Shown here: positions 33,594 through 43,428 of the stretch, piece by piece
Position numbering within the stretch: the stretch's first letter is position 1
How the letters are laid out: each line of letters opens with the position of its first letter
Origin: Ceraceosorus guamensis
Lineage: Eukaryota; Basidiomycota; Exobasidiomycetes; Ceraceosorales; Ceraceosoraceae
DNA length: 51,047 nt
Reading direction: 5' to 3'
NCBI RefSeq assembly: GCF_003144195.1
Contig: NW_020290098.1
Coordinates: forward strand, 1 to 51,047
The notes under the pieces: model-generated
The model's input: only the letters and a program-made list of their open reading frames with translations
What the model was told of the DNA's origin: nothing
The model's database searches: none
Made by a program: the position numbers and the translations under genes

Positions 33594-36458
33594 ATGACTT
33601 CTCGCGCGAGCGGCAGCACGCTCGGCACTAGCCAAGCAGGCGATCCTACACGCTCAGCATCTCCAGCCAGCATGAGCATCAGCAACGGCAACAGCACTCG
33701 CGCCAGCAACAGCAACAGCACTCGCGCCTCCGAAGCGGCACACGTAGGCACCGATCAAGCAGCAGGTATGCGCCCCAGCCTCAGCCCCAGCACTTCTCGA
33801 ACAGGTCTGCACATTCGAGCCAAAACTTCCGAAGCTCTCGCTCTGGGTCGTCATCGCGATTGGGCGGAGCTGAAGCAGGGCGCCAAGAGCAAAGCCAGAT
33901 CGGCTGCTCAGGGAATCGCTAGCAGAACCGCTCCCCTTCGATCCTCTAGCGCTCTCCTCTCCCCCGCGCTCGCGCCCGCGCCCGCGCCCGCTCCCGCTCC
34001 TCACGCGTCCGCCGCCCTCGCCGCCTCATCCCGATCCTACTCTTCGCTCTCCAGCAGCAGCACCGCCACCACCACCGCCACCGCCAATCGCCCTGCACTA
34101 CCTCGAGCAGGTCACGTCGAGCCCGTACTGCTACCTACCTACGCTCAACTTTTGCCTGCTCGAGATCGCGAACCTCAGACTTGGTCATCCAGGGATGATG
34201 CCCCCACCGAAGATCTGGACGATGGAGAAGTGGAGATTTTTCTGCGCATCAAGGGTTTCGTGGAGAGGTGGCCTGAGAGCAGGGGTACGGCGCAGCGAGT
34301 GTGGGAAAGGGCGGGCAGGCAGGTCAGTCAGTAGTGTATCGCGCGCGTCCGCAGCGGGAGGCTTGCAACCCAATCGCGCATCGCTGACTGTGACTGCTGT
34401 CCCCACTCATGGCGCGCTGGCTGTGACTGCTGTCCCCACTCGCGGCGCGCTCACGCAGCTGGCAGGACTGCCTCGTCTGCCTCCTCGCGCATCCGCCTCC
34501 AGCCATGCCGACTCGTCAGCCTCGCTCTTATCGCTCAACTCCACCGATGTGGATGATGCGGCATTTTGGCCCGAAGTTCCAGATGGCATCTCTTCCGATA
34601 CTTCAGGCCAGAGGATCGGCAGCACATCGGAAGATCGGCTTCCTGAAAAGTTGGCAGATACGGTGCTAGAAGGTGCGGGCGATGCGGCGTTGGAACGCAT
34701 CTTGGGCAGCGCGGGCGTCTTGCCCGTAGAGAGCGCACCTCATCAGCGCGATGTGCGAAATGCGCGGCGCTCGGAAATGGATGCGCCCGCGCAGGAGCGA
34801 CCAGTGATTGCCAGATCCGCGTCTGGATCGGCCGTTCCGCTCGTAGGCGGCTCGAGCACGTGGTGGGGTCGCTCACTGCACGAGCTGCACGATCTGGCAG
34901 AGAATCTGGAATGGAGGCTGAGGGCCTTTTGGACGTACAAGGCGGCGGGCAGAGAGGTGCGCATCGAGGTGTTGCCTTGCTTTGCGGGAGATCGAGATGA
35001 AGCGACCATAGGAGCAGCAGCTGGTTGGCGCACGCACGAGAGGGATGCGCAGCACGAGGAGGGCAAATCGAGAGTGATCGCTGCTACGACGCTGGTGTCG
35101 GATGCGGCAGGCATGATCGACGATTCGCTCATCATTCCAAAGCACATGATTCAAGCCTACCTCCGCTCCGACTCGCGATCCAGCATCCAGCACAACGCTA
35201 CTCCGGACGACATTTGCGCGCTCAAAGTGCGAGCGATACTCATGCCCCAGAAATCGCTCGCTCAAACGGTCTTGCCATCGTCGGAGCAGGGGCAGGGCGA
35301 GCCTGTCAAGGGATCTTGGCACACGCTGACTGTTCAGCCGATGAGAAGAGGTGTCAGAAGAGTTCGGCTGATCAGCGATGTGGACGATACCGTGAGTGTC
35401 TCGCGCGCGCGCGGCTATAAATCCGCAGACCCGCGACCCGCGCACACCCTGACGGTCTTGCACCACTTTACACGCGCGCGCGCGTCCGTGCAGGTGAGGC
35501 ACACGCACGTTCTGGGAGGCACGCGGGCAGTGTTCAGAAACGTCTTTGTTAGGAATCATCAAGAGGTGCAGGTCGAGGGAGTGTCGCAGTGGTACGACGC
35601 CATGGTGCGCTTAGGCGTAGGCATCCATTACGTCTCCAACGCTCCCTGCGAGCTGCATGCCGTCGTTCGAGGTGAGCAGCGTCCGCATTGCTGACGTGCG
35701 CGCGCCTGGTCGCTCATCCGCATTCACATTGCTGACGTGCACGCGCTACCTCGTCGCTCTACGCTCGCCAGACTTTCTGGCCAACGCGGGACTGCCCAGC
35801 GGACAGTTGGCTCTGAAACACTATCCGGCCGTCACTACCAGCTCGCTCATCGCTTCGTGGCTGCAACCAGCAGCTGCGCGCAAGCGTGGCGCTCTGACCG
35901 GCATCATGACCGACTTTCCAGACGACGCCTTTATCCTCGTGTGAGTCGAGTGCATGTCCCGTCTTTTTGCGCTCATGAGAAGATCCTCGATTGACAAGAC
36001 GCGAGCGCTGGGCCGGCCCCCCACTCTCAAGTGGCGATTCGGGCGAGATGGATCTGGACGTGTACACTGAGCTGGCCATTGCTCGTCCCAATCAAGTGGC
36101 GGCCATTCTCATTCGGGACGTATCGACTCCGACCTCTTCCAGTGTGCCGTCCAGCAAGTCCAACTCCAGTTTGGCCGAGGGCCGAGCACCCAAACGGAGC
36201 AACACGACACTAAGCACTGCCTCCGCCTCCACCTCTACCGCGTCGTCATCGTCGTCCGTATCAGCAGCAGCAGCAGCCTCCAGTTCGACCGAGCCGGACC
36301 CATCCACGCTTGCGTGGCACGCCAGACTTGTTCGAGCTAGTCAGGCCCTTCCGCCGAGCGTCGTGCTGCAGACTTGGAGGGAGGGCAGGGATGTGCAAAG
36401 TTTGTGCGAGTACCTCGTGCAGAGCCTGCAATCGAGCGACGGCCAGCGTGGCAGCTAG
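33594..36458 (+). CDS. APP1: APP1-domain (DUF2183) phosphatidate phosphatase
   Basis: Five exons (33594-34322, 34459-35391, 35494-35671, 35772-35940, 36032-36458), all in phase, give 811 residues from ATG 33594; an in-frame ATG at 33495 is an alternative. The N-terminal ~330 residues are Ser/Ala-rich. The APP1 catalytic domain follows. It contains the haloacid-dehalogenase-type DxDxT motif LISDVDDT (~550-554, ending exactly at an intron), HVLGGTRAVFRNVFV, VSQWYDAMVRLGVGIHYVSN, FLANAGLPSGQLALKHY and VGDSGEMDLDVYTELA. Yeast App1 dephosphorylates phosphatidate to diacylglycerol at actin patches and binds endocytic SH3 proteins. The catalytic aspartates are present. The C-terminus is Ser-rich and ends in a short helix. 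Intron 1 contains an internal tandem duplication. Confidence 0.92.
34385..34450 (+). repeat. 33-bp tandem duplication inside an APP1 intron
   Basis: Two near-identical copies of a ~33-base unit beginning CTGTGACTGCTGTCCCCACT lie head-to-tail in the first intron, just before the acceptor at 34458. The unit has a length divisible by three and reads openly in the downstream frame, so retention of this intron segment could also be tolerated. Confidence 0.8.
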
Positions 36459-37072
36459 AGGAGAGGTACGCGCGCCGTTAAAGCCAGTAGCCACCTTCTC
36501 CTCCTTCCCTCTTGACTCGGGTGGCGAGGACGACAAATGCGATGCGCTGGAGGTCCAGATTTGTTGGCTGCTACAGCGCCAGAGCGCCACAGCGTTGCAA
36601 GCGCTTCCGGGTCTGCCCGGTTTTCATTCGCGCTGGCGATCGCCACCGTGAAAGCGCAATGCGCGAGGGAATGGCGTGCGTACTCGCGGGCCATCGTGAA
36701 TGACAATCACACGAATGGCGATTGCGTGCTCGTGCGCGCCCGCGCCATCTCCACGCCAGCCGTCGCGCGTTGTCTGCGCAGGCGGCAGATGAAAGACCAC
36801 ATCCAGCTCGACTTCGTGGCGAGAGCAATACATTTATCCTTCCCTTGCGTTCGATATCTGGCCCTCTTGTACTCGCGTCCATCACCTTCTGCACATCACA
36901 ACTCGCTCCTACAACCGGAGCAGGTCTTTGGCTTTCTGAGCAGCGCCCTCCTTTTGGGTTGTCTTTCACTTCTCTTTCTCGTTTTTTTTTTTTTTTCCAG
37001 GCCATTCTAAACGTTCCCTGCTGGTCAGGAATCGACTCGCGCTCGGACACGCCCCCTGCTGTTGCAAAAGAG
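36459..37072. other. interval upstream of the long repetitive gene
   Basis: Holds the APP1 3' end and the probable promoter and leader of the repetitive gene. A 16-T tract ending in CCAG at about 36981-37000 looks like an acceptor, so a leader intron is likely. Long frames on both strands here are unconvincing. No RNA gene was seen. Confidence 0.45.
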
Positions 37073-37147
37073 ATGAAGCAGAGGCCAATCCTGACCTGCT
37101 GGGCAGCAACGATCACGCTGAGCGCTTGCGCTTGCGCTTCAATTTTT

Positions 37148-37180
<33 letters not shown>

Positions 37181-40100
37181 GCACAAACGCACCACCGTAC
37201 TGCTCGGGATGTGCAGCATGCGTCGAGCGACGACGCTCTGTTTAGGCGCGCCCCGCTGAAGCCGCTCGGCCCGGCTGAGAAGGCTCTTGAGCTGGATGTT
37301 GCCCCGAGCGTGGTCGATCGGGTCGATGGCGGCGGTGCAGTTTCTGCTGCTGGCTCGAGCGTGGCCCACCGGGTCGATGGCGGCGGTGCAGTCCCTCCTA
37401 CTGGATCGTCGAGCGGGCCCCTCGAGCTGCCTGACAGCTCGCATCGAAAAGCGAGACCACCCGTGAGTCGAAGCGCGCGAATGACGTGCCCGCCCATCGC
37501 AGACCCGCATGCCAACCGAGTTCGTCATCTCGCAGCCCGATCTCAACAAGAAATTGGGAAGAGCACAAAATTACAAGGGAACCTTTCCCGGCAAGTCCAA
37601 AGGTGCCGAATGGAGGCGCGAAAATACTGAACGCTACGAGCACTCCAAGCATCGACGTATCATCAAGCACGAAATGGGCCTGACGTCGTCTGGAAAGAGC
37701 AAACAGGATTGGCCACCTTGGGACGGCAGGAGCGCGCACCATCGCGCCTGGCTCGAGTCGCCTCAGGGCAAAGAGTATATACGCAGGGTCAATGAACGCA
37801 TCGCAGCGGATCCAGCGACGCTCACGGATGTCGGCGGAGCCTCTCGCGGTCTTTCCTGGGGCACTTCGGCATCCGCAGTGCGGCGCAGGGAGAATCCCGA
37901 GCTGCACGCTGCTGCTCGAAGGAGACGCTTAGTTCGCATGTCCTTGGGTCTGCCCTCGCATACGAGCAGACAGCTGCCACTTCCAGACTGGGACGCTCGC
38001 AGCAGTGGGCACAAAGCGTGGCTCGAAAGCACGGTGGGACAATTGTATACGGAGCGCTTGCGGAACGAAGAGCGCATTGCAGCCGAGCATCCTCGACCAA
38101 AACGCGTGAGTAGGCGTGTCGGCGTCTTGTGCGATTGCGACCATTGCATTGACCTGGTCGTCTCGATGCAGCCTCCGGGCACTCCAGCGCCAAAGCGTCG
38201 ACCAAAGCAGCTTGACGGTCAGGCAGCGCTACCTCAGCAGGCGCCCGGTGCGCAATCGTCGTCTGCGGCCGGTGGCGGTAGTGCAGCAGAGCCAGAAAGG
38301 CCACCCTCTGATCACGCAGACGAGACATCGCTATTGGTCGCTCGCACAAGGGTACCGGATGGCTCCATTTTCGGAGCGATAGAACAGGCCCCTCCCAGCG
38401 CATCCTCCGCTGCAGACGCGGATAAATTGCCTGCCACTGTCAAATTCTTGAGGATCCGTCCGCACGCCATGCACAGGCTCCTTGCCGCCGACACGCCAGG
38501 AGTTCGTCAAGGGTATGCCAATCAGGCTGGCGTTTCCAAGGAGACGCTTGGCAAAGCTCTCTCGCAGGCGTGGGACGAACACTCTGCTGCTCGCGCAAGC
38601 CGTGCTATCGACGTAGGCGAGGGCGACTCAAAGGCAGTCGCTTTCACACAGGCTCATGCCGAACGCTTGAAGAGTCTCTCGCCCGGCCAGAGGCGCAAGG
38701 TCGCAGCGCTTCAGTCGTACTTTGACTCGAATCAACGAGATATGCATCTGGCCATGTCGCATACGGACCATCGCGCAACGAAAAAGACGGCTAGGAAGCT
38801 CAAGGTGGACCCTGCTACTCTTGCTGATGCTCTCAATTTGCGACGTCCTCTTGTGCCAGTGGCCAAAACCAAAGGGCGGCCAAACTTGCCCGAGATGCGA
38901 CACGTTGGCGAAGAAGAGGTTCGAACGAATCGCGAAGCCATCTTGCGGGCACTCCAGGATGGCGAACGTCTTGGCATGATGCCTCCCCCCAATCACAGTG
39001 GCCCGCAACGAGTAAGGAATAGCCGGACGTCGATTCACGATGATCGTATGCGGCTCTACCGAGCCTTGGGCGTCAAACCACCCCAAAAATTCGGGCCGAC
39101 AAACACCAGACTCACTCCTGATGGCTGCAGAAGTACGCAGCTGCGTGATCTCAAGCGTGCCGCACGAGCCGATAACGGCAGCACAGAGTGCGCATCGATG
39201 ATGAAGAAGCAGGCAGGCCAAGCTGCAACGAGCACCCGCACGACTGACCACACCAATCCCCTTTTGCCCCACTCTGAGAATTCCGAACATGTGAGCAGTT
39301 CTGCCAAGGGACTGAAACAGGATTTGAACCTCTTACCTGGTCAGGCGCTCGATGATCTTGAACGCCAAAGGTTGGCACCGCGTGGACTCGGCACCGCAGA
39401 GGAAGCGGCTGCATCTGCGTCGGCCAAGCATCTCGAAACCGCGCCGATCGAAGCTGTCGAGTCGAGCCCTGCCGCATCAGCAAGCGAAGTGGCATCCGGC
39501 ACGAACAGCCGTGCCAAGAGACGACCAGTGAACATGGAGCCCCTGCCCGTCTTTAAAGGCGCGACCGGCTATGCCGAGCTGCTGCGTTGGAATAAGAGCT
39601 ACACCAAGCAAGGCCTAGAAGTGCCGGCGCGCATAAGGCTGCCCAAGAACGCTCTGAGCAAGGGGCAGTACTACAGGTTGAGAATGAAAGGACTCAGCGA
39701 CGAAGCCTTCATGGCCAAGTTGGAGGATCCGAAGCGCGCTGACATGGTAAAAACGGGAAGGTCCTACCGCAAAACGCCAATGGGCGTTCAGAGCACGCAG
39801 TGGCGGGACAAGAGGAGGGTCTTGGCCGTCAGCGGAGCGTCTCAGAATGTCAACAAACGCTTGCAGCCCGGTGAAGGCAGCATCGTGACGCAGAGGTTGG
39901 ACAAGGAGTTGACGAATTTGTCTCGCAAGGGCCAAATTGCGCGCCTATTTGGAGAAGACCCTGCGGCCGCTTTGCCATCGTGGGTACCACGCTCTCATCT
40001 GAAGCGAGCGGGTCTGCTTCGTGGAGATCCTTCGCCGGGCGAATACTCGCGAGCCCCGGCTCGCGCTTTGACCAATCCTGCGGAGTCGGATCATTCGCAC

Positions 40101-41975
40101 ACCCTGGCCTCTTCGAGGGAGTCGTCACCAGCGACGCATGCAGCGCCCCAACGTCGCGCCGTAGCGTCTCGCCAGGACGATCAAGAAGTTGGACGCGCGA
40201 TGCTCTATACTCGGGGCCTGTCCGAGCCTGGCTCTGCTGCCTGGAAAGAGACGGAGGACTCGCTGCGCAAGGCATCTTTCCCGTCGGCCAGCGACGCAAA
40301 CCCATCGTTTGGCAAGTGGAACAAAAGCTATTCGCATGCAGCAGCTGTCAAAACTGAGCTGACGCTGGGCTTTCCGGAGCAAGGGTCTGTCTCGCCGCCG
40401 CGCGCTGCTGTGTCACCGCAGAACGTTAGCAAGCGCACTCGCGTGGATACCGATCTGAGTCTAGGCGGGTCTAGGGCTAAACGTCCAGCAGTCGACATAA
40501 ACGAGCTTGTGACGCCACGCACGGCCCATCTCGATGCGTGGAGGCAGCGACGTGGGACGCACAAGTATGAGCGCTCAGGCCATGTGGATGGCGCACCGCT
40601 GTACACCTCGCTCCCGCCAAAAGCCGCGTATCGAGGTGCCGGATCGTATTCGGAGCTGCTCGATTGGAACAGGGCGTATGGGGAGCGGCGCCACGTCCCA
40701 GCAGAGATCAGGATTCATGACCGTGCTCCTGCCAAATCGACAGTCTGGCATTACCAGCAGCGAGGCTACACCGACGAACAGATCATGGGCTTGGTGGACA
40801 AGGGATTTTTCAACGGATCGCGGGGTGATGCGGTCCCGGCTCTGACCCACTCGGGCCGATACGACAATTACGCACGATACGCCGAAGCCACTCGACGCAA
40901 GCAGCAGAGAGAGAGGGGGCAGTCTGCTCAGGACAGCCAAAGACTTCGCCGCCTCGAGCGCCGTCACGCCACGCCCGCAGTCGAGCAAGCCGGAGATGAT
41001 CCTGCTCACGGCCGCATCGCGCCAAATCAGCTTGTGCGCAGAGTCGCACACGGCGATGGAAATCGATTGATTGAAGACTTTTTGGCCGCTGCGATGGAGG
41101 GGCACGACGTCCGACTGCCACACGAGCTCGAAGATTTGCACGATAGTCCAGTCCGAGCAGCGAGCCCACGCGCCTGGAGCGCAACGCCTTCCAGTCAGAC
41201 GCCCCGCAGTGGTGTTTCAGGCGGGCAAGCGCCGCACATGTCCGCTCCACATCCGCTGCATTCGGGTTCTGCTTCTCCTCAGAGTGCGGTCAGCAGCATA
41301 CCTGCAAGCAGCAAAGCTACGTCTGCTTCCTCTCACATGCAGAACGACTCGATCTCACCTGCCCAGCAAACGACGTCCAGCGAGCCTCGAAAGCAGCGCA
41401 GGACGCGCAAAGGAGGCATTCGACCTCCTCTTGCCCTGTTCAAAGGCGCGAGGAGCTACGACGAGCTGTACCATTGGAACAAGGAGCATTGGATGCATGG
41501 CGACGAAGCGCCGGTGCATATTCGTTTGCCTCGGACAGCACCGACACCGTCTGCAGTATATTACCGAGCAGAGAAAAAGGGAATCCCGCACGAGACGCTT
41601 ATGAAGGACATTGAGAGTGGCGAGTTGCGGGCCGGATCTTCGGGACGTCAACGCAAGACGCCCGAGGGGAACAAGAGCACGCGGTGGAAGGATCGTCAGG
41701 TTGCGAAGGCGAAGCTGGGACTCGTGCCTCGGCGAAGCACGTTTGCGCCCGGGCCGGAACGAAAGACGCCGAAAGGCTCGGGCAACACGGCAAGATTGGA
41801 TAGGCAGGTGACGGAAGCGCTACAGCAAGCAGCACAAGGAACGGCCAAGCTGACGGACGTAGAGTGGGCCGCTATTACCCACGTCAATAGTGTGGGGAGG
41901 CCCAAGGTGGCAGGACAATCGCTGCCAGCGCATCCAACGGCCCATTCGCCTACCTCGACGCCGACGGAACATTGA
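37073..41975 (+). CDS. very long repetitive, probably secreted protein of unknown family
   Basis: Model of two exons (37073-37462, 37503-41975) giving about 1,620 residues. The second exon alone is an uninterrupted frame of ~1,490 codons and is secure. Exon 1 encodes a signal-peptide-like start (MKQRPILTCWAATITLSACA), an Ala run and a duplicated RVDGGGAV segment. It joins in phase 0 across an unusually short 40-base intron. The body is basic and hydrophilic with no known domain. It contains three copies of a ~90-residue module (about 39543-39822, 40611-40911, 41424-41709) sharing G..YxEL..WN, a PA.IR-type strand, YY/HY and a KG..E..M helix. It also has two N-terminal copies of a W.xRS..H+AWLES motif (37719 and 37989) and four KTPxG-type motifs. 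Each module is preceded by dibasic residues (AKRRP, AKRPA, KQRRTRK), as in Kex2-processed fungal repeat proteins. If exon 1 is wrong, the protein would be intracellular and perhaps nucleic-acid-binding. Confidence 0.7.
37148..37182 (+). repeat. (GCA)n tract coding poly-Ala after the signal peptide
   Basis: About twelve GCA/GCG codons directly after the hydrophobic start of the repetitive protein. On the other strand it reads as poly-Cys in a spurious long frame. Confidence 0.85.
39543..39822 (+). repeat. protein module copy 1 of 3
   Basis: First copy of the novel module, with key text FKGATGYAELLRWNKSY, VPARIRLPK, YYRLRMKGLSDEAFM and RKTPMGVQSTQW. It is preceded by SRAKRRP. Confidence 0.85.
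40611..40911 (+). repeat. protein module copy 2 of 3
   Basis: Second copy, more divergent: YRGAGSYSELLDWNRAY, VPAEIRIHD and HYQQRGYTDEQIM. The KTPxG motif is absent and replaced by a Tyr/Arg-rich segment. It is preceded by SRAKRPA about 150 bases upstream. Confidence 0.85.
41424..41709 (+). repeat. protein module copy 3 of 3
   Basis: Third copy: FKGARSYDELYHWNKEH, APVHIRLPR, YYRAEKKGIPHETLM and RKTPEGNKSTRWKDRQ. A second KTPKG motif follows about 100 bases later. It is preceded by PRKQRRTRKGG. Confidence 0.85.
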
Positions 41976-42113
41976 TCTCATAGCAGGGAGTTGTGTGCGC
42001 ATCTCAACCGTCAGCACTTGTCTCAAAGCATGCATTGGGCCGCTGCTTGTCTTGTAGTCATGATGTAGCGTGCGATCTGGTTCACAAATAGATGCTGACC
42101 GAATGCAATCGAA

Positions 42114-42597
42114 TCACGAGTGCTCAGTGCTCCTCTTGGAGTTGACGTTGCCGTTGCGAGTTTGAGACGATGCAGCCGAGGCTGATTTTGGCCGTTGGAG
42201 AGGTCAGCGTCGTGATGCGCAACAACGCTGGAGGCATCACTGCTCTCACTCTGGACTCACGTTGCTGTGCGGATGCATTGACCATCTCGAACGCGGTATC
42301 ATGCAAGATTCGAACCTCTCGCACAGGAGTAGTCACCGTCTGCGTCTTGAGCCAGTCCCGATTCACGTGCGCACTTGCAGGATGTCCCGAAACGTCTTTT
42401 CCTGCCTTGACCGCTTTGACGAGGTCCAGCAGCTCATCATCCGTGCAGATGCTGGTCGCGAGCGCAGGATTCTGAATAAAGTTGCTGCGGTGAAGCTGAT
42501 CCAGAGGATCGATGCTCGAAGAGGTGGAACTCTGGCTCGAGTGGGTGCTGGTAGAAGCAGCATCGCTGCGACTGTACAGAGTGGTGCTGACGGGCAT
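42114..42597 (-). CDS. small unknown protein
   Basis: Two exons (42597-42261, 42181-42114) joined in phase 1 give 134 residues from ATG 42597. There is no signal peptide. The N-terminal ~35 residues are Ser/Thr-rich. A more ordered middle part follows (DQLHRSNFIQNPALATSICT, DDELLDLVKAVKAGKDVSGH, HVNRDWLKTQTVTTPVREVR), and the end is short and polar. I recognise no family. A TATAAG box lies about 99 bases upstream of the ATG and supports a real, regulated transcript. It converges on the long repetitive gene with 138 bases between the two stop codons. Confidence 0.62.
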
Positions 42598-43428
42598 TTT
42601 GAGTGTATGCTTGATAAGGAGTGAATCGTAGACGAGAGATGGGCCTTGAGAATGGTAGATGGATGGATGCACCGCAAAGCGAGCGAGCAGCTCTACTTAT
42701 AGCTTTCGTCATGTTAGAGAGCGAGCGCCCCTCTATACAAGACCTCGTCGACCACTTGCGGTCATGTTTGCATCAGACGGAACGAAAAGTGTTGCATCGC
42801 ATCAGAGACCGACATGCATGCGTGCCGCGCCGCACATTACCATTCGCGGCGCGACGAGTCGCCCGGCTGTAGGCGCCTTCGCTGGATTGTGCACTTTTTC
42901 CGCCGAACGAGCGCCCACGACCGTGAGGGTGGCGAGAAGCTTGGCAGATTGACGATAGAGCATCAATTGCGTGATGTTGGTGAGCCTGTCAGTCGTGAGT
43001 GGTGGCGCTGCGATGATGTCGGATTACCCTCGCCGCAGCATCTCCGCGATGAGACCCAGGAATTGCATGCGCGCGTACAGCTCATGACGCTGCCATCTTA
43101 AAGAGCGAGTCTTGATCCATCACATGCCCTTGATGTGCAGCCAAACTCGTGACTGCGATGTCGCATCCACATGCACACACACTACACACACGCGCATGCA
43201 TCCGCACTGGATGGATCACTGCACGCCAGCAGGTCGTGACTCTGGCGCGGCATCGAGATACGGGACCCGTGGATGCGCACTCAAAGGGGTGCGGACATCC
43301 GCAAGCTTCGCCGGGCAGCGGCAACTCGACAACGCCGGCGGATGGGCGCGCGTGTTCATCATACAGAGCGACACATGCCAGGCTCAGACTGCATCGGAAT
43401 ATTATCTCGAATGTCTTGTTTCTCGGAT
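42598..43428. other. gene-free interval with promoter of the small unknown gene
   Basis: From 42598 to about 42720 this is the leader and core promoter of the small gene (-). The rest runs to the SYO1 stop codon. Short overlapping frames on the plus strand show no splice or domain evidence. No RNA gene was recognised. Confidence 0.5.
42696..42701 (-). promoter_or_regulatory. TATA-like box of the small unknown gene
   Basis: TATAAG on the minus strand in the context AAAGCTATAAGTAGAG, 99 bases before the ATG at 42597, the same spacing as in the MFS gene. Confidence 0.5.

Noticed and set aside
36571-37515. 314-codon minus-strand frame over the signal exon of the repetitive gene
   Set aside because: Its content is the complement of the (GCA)n tract and GC-rich repeats, giving poly-Cys or poly-Ala text; it has no family resemblance.
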